From: Gnomoniopsis sp. IMI 355080
Lineage: Eukaryota > Ascomycota > Sordariomycetes > Diaporthales > Gnomoniaceae
Assembly (NCBI GenBank): GCA_027946555.1
Contig: JAPEVC010000042.1
Location: forward strand, 1-64,000
Length of the DNA: 64,000 bases
Reading direction: 5' to 3'
Shown here: piece by piece, positions 36,960 to 47,969 of the stretch
How positions within the stretch are numbered: the first letter of the stretch is position 1
Layout: every line of letters starts with the position of its first letter
Program-made: the position numbers and the translations under genes
The notes under the pieces: model-generated
What the model was told of the DNA's origin: nothing
The model's database searches: none
Seen by the model: only the letters and a program-made list of their open reading frames with translations

Positions 36960-37925
36960 CTAGTAAACGCCATCATCGCCACCGCCATCGTCCATATCAT
37001 CGTTGTCTCCGCCATCGAAGTACAACTCGGCATCGTAGTCTCCGCCATCCTCATCATCGTACACTTCATCCATCTCCTCCTCGTAACCTTGCTCATCGTC
37101 CAAGTCGAAACCCTCTTCGTCTTCGGCCGCGTTTTCGTCCAGCTGGGCCAGCTGCTCGAGCAGCTTCTTCTGCTTATCCTCGGCGGTCTCACCCTCGATG
37201 TCGGGCATATGGAAGATCTCCTCGGCGGTACGCAGGGTCGTGACTTTGGAGAGTGTCATAGTCTTCTTCTTGCGCGACTTGTTTTTGGTGGCGCCACCAG
37301 GGTGATCTTCGTCGTTGAGCGTAATGTGCAGCTCGGGTGGGAAAAGATGGGTTGCTACGGACGGAGAGCGGTTTATCAGAGATATGTACATGGAGGTAAA
37401 CAGCATCAATAGTAATCTAGGCGGTGGGAGGAACATACAGAATGGCCTGTCGCCAAAGTCAGGCAAGGCTCTTTCGGGTCTCTTCATGCGTGAGGTAGGC
37501 ATGTCGACAGCGGTGAAAGGGTCGACTGTGCCCTTGCTATTGACGCCATAGCGCTGGTTGATCTGTTCCTGGCCATAGGCACGCGGTGTCGTCGCACCGG
37601 ACGCAGTAAAGCTGTTGTAGGACCGCGTGGCTGTATAGAATGGCCCATCGTGGACTTGTTCGCGGAATAGGAGGAATGATCGGACTTGGTCTTTCTCACG
37701 GTTGGTTACAGGGTTCGCGATGGGGACATTGTAAGGCTGTGGTAGTTTAGCAACTGGCAACGCTGAGAGGAAACTGTATGGGGCATGGGGAACCAAAACA
37801 CTGGTTGCAAGACTCACAGGAAAAGTCTCGGAGGGCGTATAGTCGACCTTGAGGTTTTTGTCCTCTTCCCAGGGAACATTGCTCTTTTTGCCTCCTCTGA
37901 AACCACCACGGCCACCCCGAGACAT
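36960..37925 (-). CDS. RPC31: RNA polymerase III subunit Rpc31/RPC7
   Basis: Subunit of the Pol III initiation subcomplex in the nucleus, needed for tRNA and 5S transcription. The open frame is uninterrupted (321 codons), but two introns are visible: 37817-37737 (81 bp, GTGAGT...CACAG, branch GCTAAAC) and 37438-37355 (84 bp, GTATGT...GTAG). Spliced exons 37925-37818, 37736-37439 and 37354-36960 give 266 residues, reading SETFPPYNVPIANPVT and DRPFSTHLFPPELH across the junctions, which restores the family sequence. The N-terminus is Arg/Gly-rich (MSRGGRGGFRGGKK). The C-terminal third is strongly acidic, ending in Asp/Gly repeats, as in other RPC7 proteins. It is convergent with NUP49 and divergent from the Hsm3-like gene (393 bp between starts). 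Confidence 0.88.
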   Translation of the reverse strand: MSRGGRGGFRGGKKSNVPWEEDKNLKVDYTPSETFPVSLATSVLVPHAPYSFLSALPVAKLPQPYNVPIANPVTNREKDQVRSFLLFREQVHDGPFYTATRSYNSFTASGATTPRAYGQEQINQRYGVNSKGTVDPFTAVDMPTSRMKRPERALPDFGDRPFCMFLPPPRLLLMLFTSMYISLINRSPSVATHLFPPELHITLNDEDHPGGATKNKSRKKKTMTLSKVTTLRTAEEIFHMPDIEGETAEDKQKKLLEQLAQLDENAAEDEEGFDLDDEQGYEEEMDEVYDDEDGGDYDAELYFDGGDNDDMDDGGGDDGVY

Positions 37926-38318
37926 CTTGATGGAGGGGGAGGGACTATGCGGTCGTTGTAGATGGACAGATGGAGTTCCTGAGAATGTTTGGTGCAGAGG
38001 TCAAGAGAAGCAGAGTCCGCGGGGCAGGCAGATACCTGTCATTGCTTCGAGGTGGTGTCGTGGTTTGCTGCTGATCTGGGGGTATTTTTTAGCGGGGATT
38101 AATCGATAACCGCAACTGTTGACAGGGATCTTGCAAGCTACCCCTGCATGCATTCGTCCTCGGCTTCAGCCTTGCAGCTCCAGGTACCAATGTACCTCTC
38201 GACTCACATGGGTTTACTTCATGCCGCATACTCTCTCTCTCTCCCCAAAATTCATATTTCTCTCATCCGTCAGTACGTCCCACATCTCGACACGGAAACC
38301 ACCAGCGGGAAACTCAAG
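37926..38318. promoter_or_regulatory. Shared divergent promoter region of RPC31 and the Hsm3-like gene
   Basis: 393 bp between start codons. A CT-repeat stretch (CTCTCTCTCTCTCC, about 38231-38244) lies before the Hsm3-like start, a common fungal leader element. No TATA box seen. Confidence 0.45.
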
Positions 38319-39497
38319 ATGGAACAAGCAGGCCCAGAACCGTCCCAACGTCCAGCCGCCCTGGCCGTCCAACTCGATGAGCTCGACAGCCACCTAGACT
38401 CTCTGCTCACCGAGGAAGATCCCTCGCAACATTTCCAATCGGACCTGTTCGACCGCATATCCTACCAACTCGGCCCTGTCGCCTACCCAGACCTCACAGC
38501 CCGCTTTTTGCCCCGCCTCGGCGAGATCCTCAAAAAGACCGCCGCAGCCGCCGAGTCGGAAACCATCGCTTCCTCCTTCAAGGGCTATCCACCGCCACTG
38601 TTGACTCTCACCATAAAGCTCCTCCGCCCCGTCACCTTCACTCAGGCCCTCGAGCTCTGTCCAACCCCCTACCTCATCACCGCCCTCTCCTCGTCTGAGG
38701 AGTATATCAACGCCCTCGCCCTCGCCATCCTCTCCAAAGCCACCGCCTCGCCCTCCGACGCCTCCATCCTCGCCACCACACCGCACCTTCTCGAGGCCCT
38801 TCTTGAACGTTGGCTGCTCTCCCCCTCCGTGGGCATCGGGCAGCAAGGTGTCTTGCTCCTGGGCGACCTCCTCGACATTGACAGCCCACTATCTCAACCG
38901 CTCTTCACCGACGACCAAAAGGACTGCCTGGACATTCGCCTCCTCTCTCGTCGCGCACAAGGCCACGGCGCTGTCTGGCGCCGCCTCTTTGGGGCCGACG
39001 AGAGCCTCGCCTGGGCCTTACTGCAGCGCATCGAGACCACTCTCCTTCCCGCAGCCAGCACGGACCCAAAGGTTCTCTACCAACGCTCGCTAGCCCAAGA
39101 CCGCCTGCTGCGTGTCCTTCCCCGCCTAGCAGTGCTGGATTTTGGCGCACTCACAACGTCCACGGCGCCATTAGGGCCCAACGGCGCCGCCATGTCGCTG
39201 CTGGAATTCGCAACCTTGAGAATGGTGGATCGCCAGGGGGATGAGCTGATGAGGCTGACATGGACAGATTATGCAATGAAGCTGGTGGGGGCCATGCGGG
39301 TGGCCGATACGGCGCGGTTGAGTGTGGATGTCTTGAGACGGTTGGTGAGGGAGGCGGGCGATTCGGGTCTGGTGGAGGCATTGTGGGGCATGCCGGACAA
39401 CCTAGTGTGGACGCCCGATGGTGAGGCCGATGCTATGCGTGAATGGTTGAAGGAGGTTGCGCCGCGGCCGGCGCCGAGGATTGCAAATGGAAGTTGA
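38319..39497 (+). CDS. Hsm3/PSMD5-like proteasome assembly chaperone
   Basis: Probably the fungal Hsm3 (S5b/PSMD5) type protein, a helical-repeat chaperone for assembling the 19S proteasome base; in yeast it was first described from a mismatch-repair phenotype. Single exon of 392 residues from the Met at 38319 (MEQAGPEPSQRP); an in-frame Met at 38148 would add 57 residues of leader-like sequence. The protein is almost wholly alpha-helical by eye, with repeated leucine-rich helices (PPPLLTLTIKLLRPV, YINALALAILSKA, VGIGQQGVLLLGDLLD) and a C-terminal segment LVEALWGMPDNLVWTPDGEADAM. My family call rests on general resemblance, so other ARM/HEAT-like proteins are possible. Confidence 0.6.
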   Translation: MEQAGPEPSQRPAALAVQLDELDSHLDSLLTEEDPSQHFQSDLFDRISYQLGPVAYPDLTARFLPRLGEILKKTAAAAESETIASSFKGYPPPLLTLTIKLLRPVTFTQALELCPTPYLITALSSSEEYINALALAILSKATASPSDASILATTPHLLEALLERWLLSPSVGIGQQGVLLLGDLLDIDSPLSQPLFTDDQKDCLDIRLLSRRAQGHGAVWRRLFGADESLAWALLQRIETTLLPAASTDPKVLYQRSLAQDRLLRVLPRLAVLDFGALTTSTAPLGPNGAAMSLLEFATLRMVDRQGDELMRLTWTDYAMKLVGAMRVADTARLSVDVLRRLVREAGDSGLVEALWGMPDNLVWTPDGEADAMREWLKEVAPRPAPRIANGS

Positions 39498-39756
39498 GGA
39501 GAGAATGATGGTCCGGTGCAAAGAAAGCCTGTTGTAGATACCCCAGAACGAGAGGGCCTGAACGAGTCACAGAGTATATGACAAGAAACTTTTGGTATTC
39601 ACACGCCTAACACCGCAGATTCCTGAACATACTTAACCCCAGCTCCCTCTTGAGCCTGTCGGGAAGGATGTGTATACCTATCATACAAGAATACTAATAT
39701 ATGGTTCTAGAGTCCTTCTATCCTTGTTCCGCTCGGCTCTTCGCTAAATGAAATCT

Positions 39757-42700
39757 TCACCTCAGGGGCATCCTCGTCGACGCATCAGCAGCAGCCTGAT
39801 CCACATCGCTCGTGCTCACAACACTCTCCCTCCGCAAGTCGGCCTCACTAGGTCCATGTTGCGGCGGGACATTCATCCCCGTGATTCCAAGCTCAACCTC
39901 CCCAACCCGCCTTAACACCCCAAGAATAGCGCCCCTCAGCTCACCAGTCATCTCCTTCGTCCCCAGCAGCTCCACCACCAGCGCATAGAATGCCTGCACG
40001 TGGCTCTTGAAGCTGCTATCTGGGAACGCGGCATAGCCTTCCAGCACATCGACGACCACGGGCCTCCAGGCTACAGTGTTGCGGTGCTGGCTTTCCTCGT
40101 CGAGCGAAATGTACGACCGAATGATGCTCTTGCACAGTGGCACAAGGGCATTCTCGACGTCTGCTTTGGACTCACTCCGACGTGGATCTGTGTCGGCATA
40201 CATACGGAAGAGAATGGCGATGTAGGTGGCTGCGGACCCGGACTCTTGCTTCAGGAGATTCGGCGGTTGCTTCATGAAGCCCTCGCGCCAGAGGCGCATA
40301 CGCAATTCCTTGTCGTTGTTGAAGCGCTGCGCAAAGAGGAAGGACTTCTTGAGGACAGCCATCAGGCGAAGAAGTTCATCCGAAGGAATTTGCGTGTAGA
40401 CATTGTCGTTGCTGAAGAGCTCGTTCACAGTCTCAATCATAAGGAGCTGAAGAACGCAGCGGCTGATGATGCGGTTGAAGAAGCGCCGCCGCGCCACAGA
40501 GATTTGGGGTGGGGTTGTTTGCAGATTACTCTCAGGCTTGAACTCTTCGAGCTGGGATGATGCTGCTGGCATGTTGTCGTCTGTTCCTTCTGGTGCTTCG
40601 CTAAGTGCAGTCGATGGCCGCCTCTCATCTTGGGCCTGCCCATTGGTATCGGCGCCGTTGATTTTCAAAGATTTGACATCCTCGGCTGCTTCAAGACCTG
40701 GACTCAATTGCTTATCGAAATCAAGACCGTTCGAAACAGGCTGCAACGAAGCTGTTGAATTGATGGTTGAAGCCGAAAACAACTGATAAGCTGTAGTGCG
40801 TTCAAATAACTCGCAAAAGGCGCCGACTATCTTAGCCCAGTGTTCGGCGTTGAACTTCCTGACGTTTTGCAAGATGAGTTGCTGCAGACAGTTGCTACCT
40901 ATCCTCGCAATAGTATCGTTCTCTTGACAAATGCAGAGTGCCAGAAGCTCGAGGAACCGGTCCAGCATGTACTCCAACGCGTCAAAGTAGTGTGTAAAGA
41001 GGGTGATCATGTTTCGGAGAGCCTGAATCATGGTAGTCGACAGCCATACCGACAATTCCTCGTGATTTAGCGCATTAGTCATCTCCGGTTTGGAACGCAA
41101 CACAATAAATATCGGGTACAATTGTTGCCGCCAAAGGATATCCCAGAACTCCGGAGGAAAGTCGCCACCGTACTTCAGAAGCGCCTCGAAGAAGTAGTTG
41201 AGAGCGTTTGACCGAACCTCAAGATCCTCCCCAGTCATCAGCACGTCATGAAAGGCGAACAAGACCGGAAACCAGAATCCCTCCTCCACTGATGTACGAG
41301 ATTGCTGTCCAGGAGACTTGAGGTTGATATCTGCCATGCTGTTCTGAGCAAGATTGAGATCAAATCGTTGCGATAAGGGGCACTCGGGTTGTTTGAGCAT
41401 CTGAGGAATCACCGACTTCAGTGTCTCCATGGCTTGCAAGCTTTTCTTCTGGTACTTCATGTTCTTTGAGAATTCCGTCAAACAGACAATGAGATCTGTG
41501 AATGCGCCTTGAGAGATGACAACGCCAAATCTGGACTTGTAGACCTTGAGAACGTTCTCGTAGGCCATGTTGACGATGCTCTCATTTGGATCGCGAGCCG
41601 CAACGGTAAAGATGCCAAACATGGTCCTCCAACCCGAGCGGACATTCTCGCCCCTTGCTTGTATCATCTGAATCAAGCACCGCAAAATAAGTTCTTTCAC
41701 TCTCAGATTATTCGAGCTCGACATGACGTGCTCGAAGGGCTTCAAGAAATCCTTCTGGAATTTGAAGCCGGGCAATTCCTCAATCTCCATGAATCTGATC
41801 GAGAGCTGGCGCAGCGAGTCGATTGAGAAGATCACGACTGTTTCATTGATGTGACAGCCAGCCTTGTTGAAGTGCTCGCCAAGGACATCCCAGATATGAG
41901 TCCACTCGAATCTGACACGCGTCATGTTGTAGTAGCTGATCTCGACAATTTTCTGCAGACTGTACATGCGCGGGGTATCATTTGCTCCGGATACTTTGAT
42001 CTCATCCCAGCTGACTTCTGTCAGCGCACGAGCAAAATGTACGATTGCGTCGCCATTGAGATTTGCAGTGTTGGTGAAAATTCTGTCCACTGCTTTGACA
42101 ACGTCATCTGATCTCGCCTCCTGAGCGAGGGTGGTAGAGAAACCTTGGGGACCAGTGCTGGCACGTCCACGGCTCTTCTTACTAGACCGCCTAGAATCTG
42201 TTGAGTTCTCCCTCTGAGGCCCCACGAACCGCGCTTTGGATACGTCTGGTACCGATCGCTCGTCGACACCTCCAGTGATCAGCTGCAAGCGGTCGAGTTG
42301 ACTGATGCACATTAGAATGTCTTTCCAGGACTGCCTCAAATAGTTGCCTTCAGTCTGGCCAAGATCTAATAGCACCTTGAGCGCCTCGACGTTCTTGGCA
42401 AGCACCTGCGAAGGGTTATTCAAGTTGGATGTGTTCCTCAGCGCCGAAATGAAAGCTTCTCGCGGCGTAGCCAGGTCGAAGAAACAGGCAATCTTGGTGG
42501 CATGTTTCATGCCATCAAGGCACGATTTCACCACCTCAAGATTGTGGGCATTCTGCATCTGATTTGATAGCGCTGAGAAGTAGGACATCCACGTCACGTC
42601 GAACATTTTACCGACGTGTTTGAATGATGTTGCTGGGATGAATCTGATGCCGACCTTTGCTGCATTCTTGCGTTGATTTCGGAACAGATCCTTGAATAAT

Positions 42701-45407
42701 TGCTCTGACCGGAGTGCAATCTGTTCAGACTGCTGCACAAAGGCATCTCGCGCTGCACCACGTCCGCTGAAGACCGAAGCCAGACCGCTGGATTGTGCAG
42801 GCGCTGTTCCCTTTTCAGCTGCTGCTTCTCTCTCGCTCTTGAGCACAATCTCGTTCTTTGCAATTTGCTCGTAGATTGTGATGAGATACTCGTCTGGGAG
42901 GTCGGCGTTATCGTTAATGCCTCTGTTGTTCTTGATGAAATCTTCTTTCGTCATGCGTTTGGCGATCTTGCTGCTGTGAAGATCGGTATTCAGCATGATA
43001 ACGGAGTACGACAGGACGTAAGCCGTATCAGAGCTGGCAAAGGCCTTGGGATTCCCGGCCAGGTAGCGAGAAGCAAATTGCAACATGAATCGATCAATCT
43101 TCTGGGCCTCACCGGGTAGCCGGAAAGACTGCAAAAACTGTCGCAGGGCGTCGACGAATCGCATCTTGTGAAAATCCATCAAGTCCACAAAGGCGTGCAT
43201 AATCTCAATATTCTTGGGATCACCCTCGCCCAGATACTCGCCGATTTGTGCTTTGTCTAATCGATCTTCCGTTAGGAGAAATCGCGCGATGTCCCGTGGA
43301 TCACTGCTGGGGATGAAACCACCATCAAGTAGCAGCTTGATGCCCCGTTTGGGCTTGAAGTTGAAAGACCGGATCGCTTGATCTAGTGCAGTCTTTCGAG
43401 CCTTTTCTTTCTCCAAATGCTCCGGATCATCCTCAATTGTGGGTGTAGAGGGCGCCGGAGTTTCCAATCTGGAGCCACTGTCCGCATTATAAGGATCGAT
43501 AGATTCCCTCACATCTACTGACTTCTTGTCGCCGTCCGGGGACACGACGTTGCCGCTGTCGTGATTCGGTTGAGACCAGTTAACCATGGAACGTAGGGAC
43601 TCGACAAGCGATTCGAGGGCAGCGCGTTTTATCATGTACTCCTTGGGTACTTCTGACTCTGTCTCGGGTGGGGGCATAATGTGCGCTACTGATAATGAAG
43701 GCGGAAGTTGGCCTCTGTACTGCCAGTCCCCAGGGTTTGATTTGGCCATCTTCTCGTCATACAGCTGCTCTTGTGCCGGAGTGACAGCTACAGACAAGGT
43801 CGAGAATTTCGCCATGTCCTCCACGATTGTCTGAAAGACATTGCCCATCTGTGTATCGCAGTCGTAGTTCAAGTAAGCTTCCACCAATGCTCGTGGATCC
43901 CCGCAAAACCTTTGGAGTATGGTGATTACGTGCAGCTTCTGCGACAAGGATGCGCTCTTTCTAGACAAAAGAGCAAGGTATATCTCGTTTAGGAAGACCT
44001 CTATTTCTTTCTGTGGGACACCGTCAGCAAGCTATCACGGAATATCAGATCGGATTTACTGACCTTGAACGGCGCCCTCATAAACTTTAGCATCAACCAG
44101 AAGATGTCACAACAGACCTCGAAAACGCGATCTACAGAGCTAGCTCCATTTCTGGAAATGCTTAGGCATAAGTAGAATTTAATCGCTTGAAGGAAACTCG
44201 TTGGCTCGTTAGTCTTGGTGCTGGTGATGGTACACAATGGCGAAGTGAAGACGGCGATGTGATTGTTGAGAAGCGTATGGATTATGTGGAGGGAAATCAA
44301 CTTGGACCGCATTGGCTGACCGCGGAGGTCATAGAGAAGGTCCGGAGGCAAATTCTTGGTAGAGAGGTTGCAGAACGACCGGAAGACGAGATATGCATCT
44401 CTAACATAGACCTCGTCCTCGGTGTCAAGCGAGTCGGGTGTCTCGTCATGTCCTCCATCGGTGATGGTGGTCTCGGCAATGCTCTGCTCTGAAACAGATC
44501 GCGCAGCCTTGCGTTGGGTTGCCCTGACTTTTGTCACCATGGTGGGCCCATCACCCATATTGGAATCATCGAAGCTTTTGCGATGCTCCAGATCCTTAAG
44601 CGTGAGCTTTGGCCCATCGTCGCCGGGCTGTTCTGAGGCTACTAATTCCGACTCCGGAGCCTCGGATGCCTCCTCACTGACTTCATTGGCCTGCTGATCG
44701 TCGAGAGAGTCTGTCTGATCAAAGGTGACATTGCTCCCACTGTGCCTCAACTTTACCAGGTTCATGCGCGTCTCTTTCATGTGTAGCCTCGTCTTGACGC
44801 GCTCAAAGACAGTGCCAACCATCTGGGTGAGGGTTCCCTGCGCGATTTGCTGGTTGTTTGTATTTTTTGATAGCAGGAAGACATTGTAGACCTGACGGAC
44901 CGCCTTCAACAGCCCCGCACCGTGCACCACAATTTTGTCGTTTAGAACGGCAGCCAGCAGCGACTTGACAATCTGCAATTGTATCTCTACCGGGGTAGTC
45001 TCGCCCTGGAAGCAGTCGCATATTGTGTCAATGGCGCGCTCGATAAGCGGAGCCCTGCGCTTGGGAGGGACAACGGGGGCAGCAGCCTCGCCATTGCCGT
45101 CGCCGTCGCCATCGCCGTCGCCATTTGCAGGAGCCTGATCGGGGGGCGTATCGGATGCGGCGGAGAAGTAAGACGAGGAAGTCAGCTTGCCAATGCAGTC
45201 GAGAGCAGTGTTGGTTAACTGGACATTGCCGGACCTGGAAGCTAGTAGCAAAGGCAGGAATATTATTTCGGGATCTGGCAGATGTGGGTCGGCTTCCTTG
45301 ACGGCGGCCTGGGCCTTTTGTATGGCTTCGGAGAGAGGCTTGTTTCTCGTGCCAGCGTGCTTCTCTATGGCGTCCAGGGCGGACACGACGAACTTGGAGG
45401 AGCTCAT
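39757..45407 (-). CDS. SEC7: Sec7 guanine nucleotide exchange factor for Arf GTPases
   Basis: A large Arf activator at the trans-Golgi, required for vesicle budding. Exons 45407-44064 and 44010-39757, with a 53-bp intron, give 1,865 residues. Domain order: N-terminal DCB region; HUS region with the box ending NDEPT-like TNEPTSFLQAIKFYLCLSISRNG; Sec7 catalytic domain about 660-835, with FNFKPKRGIKLLLDGGF and the motif FRLPGEAQKIDRFM, whose Glu749 is the catalytic glutamic finger; then the HDS domains (for example NLRVKELILRCLIQMIQARG). A Gly-Asp repeat (NGDGDGDGDGNG) sits near residue 100. The splice joins FMRAPFK to KEIEVFLNEIY, a continuous family segment. The gene converges on the Hsm3-like gene with 259 bp between stops. 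Confidence 0.96.
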
Positions 45408-46476
45408 GATCGCCTTCGCAGAGGAGCTGGGGTGCTTGGTGGCATTCGCGATGGTGGGCTAGGACGCAGCAGGATGAAGGAGAAGGGAGGAGGATAACGT
45501 GGCCGTAGTTGCTCCCTCGATTGTGCCCGAGGATGTTCGTTAAGTGGCCAAGTAGAACTTAGAAGGGCGGAATTGGGCTAGGCCATGGAAAAAGAAGGTG
45601 ATGAATTGAATCAGGCCAACAGTCGTCCTTGTCCTTAGTTTTGCATGGGAAGAGGGTATGTTCTTTGGTATAGTAAGAAGGAGAAGTATGACAAGTCGTC
45701 GCAAGTTGCAGGTTGTCAAAATAGCTGTTCTATTCCCATACCAATACTACCAAAGACGGTTGATGCACCTGTGGGCACACTTGGAAGTTGAAGGGACCAG
45801 GTTGCAGCTTCGATTGCCAGGATGGGGCCGTGCTGACCCTTGCCAAGCCTCCACCCTTGCTTACCTGCCAGTCAGTCAATCTGAGGTACCTAGGTACCCG
45901 TGGACACCTACGTGACAGCGTGTAAAACGGCTTGCGCGGCTGCGCTTACCACTAAAGTAGGTGGTAGCATTGTACTGACACCCACTATAGTGGACTCTTA
46001 CTCGCTTACTGGGCCAATCGTCGGAGGGAGGGTTTTGTCGGGACCACTAGCAGGCTGCTAGTCCTCTTTCGGTCTAGCGTTCCCCTTCTCGACTCGAACG
46101 TCGGGCAAAGCTTGCCTGCAGAAAAAAAAGAAGAGCTTCCCAAGAGCCCGGTTGCCAGGGTCTGCTGCCCCAACGGAGTTGGAAAATTGGAAGATTTGAG
46201 CGAGTCTCACTCAACCTTCGAAACCACCACCACCCGCGCAACACCAACTCTCCTCCCCTCAACAACGCCGCCCACACTCCACGCGCACGCCTCCCTCCTC
46301 TCGACTGTTTTCCAGTCAATCGCTCGCGGGACTTTCGAGTAGATTCGCTTCTACCTGTCTGTCCGCGTACATTTCTATTTCTATCCCTGCCTGTCTGGTC
46401 CCGTTTTATCGCGCGCGCGACTTCCAGACAGCTCCGTTGATCCCCGAGAGAGCTATTTTCTTTCACGATACCCACC
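45408..46476. promoter_or_regulatory. Divergent promoter region of SEC7 and PDH E2
   Basis: 1,069 bp between start codons, no gene seen. It holds the 14-bp palindrome GGTACCTAGGTACC at 45885-45898. A pyrimidine-rich leader lies before the E2 start (about 46340-46470). Confidence 0.5.
45885..45898. repeat. Palindrome GGTACCTAGGTACC
   Basis: 14-bp perfect palindrome, the longest copy of the TACCTAGGTA family in the window, about 480 bp upstream of SEC7 and 580 bp upstream of the E2 gene. Confidence 0.75.
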
Positions 46477-47969
46477 ATGCTCGGTCCAGTCCTCCGGAGG
46501 CAAGTCCTCACCTCGCGCACCACCTTTCGATACGCCCTTCCCTCCACCTCCAGTCTAGCAAGATGGTACGCCTCTTACCCACCGCACACCGTCGTCAACA
46601 TGCCGGCACTCTCGCCCACCATGACCGCCGGAAATATTGGTGTGTGGCAGAAGAAGCCCGGTGATGCTCTCCAGCCCGGTGACGTGCTGGTCGAGATCGA
46701 GACCGACAAGGCGCAGATGGACTTTGAGTTCCAGGAGGAGGGTGTGCTGGCCAAGATTCTCAAGGGCAGCGGCGAGAAGGACGTCCCCGTTGGCAACGTA
46801 CGCCCCCCCCCCCAACCCACCCCTCCTTCTTTCGAAATCGCCAAATCCTGGACCCATCCACCCTGTGCAGGTGCTGAGCCAAGCTTTACTGACCGTGCTC
46901 CTGATAGCCCATCGCTGTATATGTGGAAGAGGGAACCGACATTTCCGCTTTCGAGGGCTTCTCCATCGCCGATGCCGGTGGTGAGTCCGCCAAGCCCGCT
47001 CCCGAGAAGAAGGAAGAGCCCAAGAAGGAAGAGTCTTCGTCTGCACCGATCCCCGAACCCACCCCCGAGTCCGACGACACTGGCTTCAGCGGCAAATTCG
47101 AGACTGCCCTGCAGCGTGAGCCCAACGCGACCCCTGGCGCAAAGAGACTCGCTCGCGAGAAGGCCGTCACATTGGCCGGCCTGAAGGGTAGCGGTCCTGG
47201 AGGCAAGATCACGGAGGACGATGTCAAGAAGGCCTCTTCCGCACCCGCTGCTGCGGCCCCCGGCGCTGCTTATGAGGACCTCCCTCTGAGCGGCATGCGC
47301 AAGACCATTGCCAACCGTCTGCAACAATCCGTCCGGGAGAACCCTCACTTCTTCGTCTCCTCGTCCATCTCCGTTAGCAAGCTCATGAAGCTCCGACAGG
47401 CGCTGAATGCCTCGGCCGATGGCAAGTACAAGCTGAGCGTCAATGACTTCCTGATCAAGGCCATTGCCGCTGCTGCCAAGAAGGTCCCCGCTGCCAACTC
47501 CTCCTGGCAGGGCGAGTCTATCCGCCAGCACAACTCCGTCGATGTGTCCGTCGCCGTGGCCACCCCCACCGGTCTCATCACGCCCATCGTCAAGTCCGCC
47601 GATGGCAAGGGTCTGGAGTCCATCTCCTCAGCTGTCAAGGATCTTGCCAAGCGTGCCCGTGACAACAAGCTCAAGCCCGAGGAGTACCAAGGTGGCACCA
47701 TCTCCATCTCCAACATGGGCATGAACCCCGCAGTTGACAATTTCACTGCCATCATCAACCCTCCCCAGTCCACGATATTGGCTATCGGTGCCCCCAAGAA
47801 GGTCGCCATTCCCGCTGAGTCTGAGGATGACACCACGGGTGTTGCGTGGGACGACCAAATTACTATCACCGGCAGCTTCGACCACAAGGTCGTTGACGGT
47901 GCCGTCGGTGCTGAGTTCATGCGCGAGTTGAAGAAGGTTATCGAGAACCCGTTGGAGCTGCTGCTGTAA
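46477..47969 (+). CDS. LAT1: Pyruvate dehydrogenase E2 (dihydrolipoamide acetyltransferase), mitochondrial
   Basis: Core subunit of the mitochondrial pyruvate dehydrogenase complex; transfers acetyl groups from lipoyl-lysine to CoA. Exons 46477-46797 and 46908-47969 give 460 residues, the usual length. The start has a good context (CACCATGC) and an Arg/Ser-rich presequence (MLGPVLRRQVLTSRTT). Domains: lipoyl domain about 36-112 with the lipoylated Lys78 in IETDKAQ; a Pro/Glu/Lys linker; the E1/E3-binding domain about 175-215 (KRLAREKAVTLAGLKGSG); and the catalytic domain to the end with DHKVVDG (His433, Asp437). The 110-bp intron begins with GTACG and then 11 C, and lies inside the lipoyl domain; splicing restores VGNPIAVYVEEGTD. 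Confidence 0.96.

Noticed and set aside
40000..40560. 186-codon plus-strand frame inside SEC7
   Set aside because: Antisense shadow of the conserved Sec7 C-terminal coding sequence.
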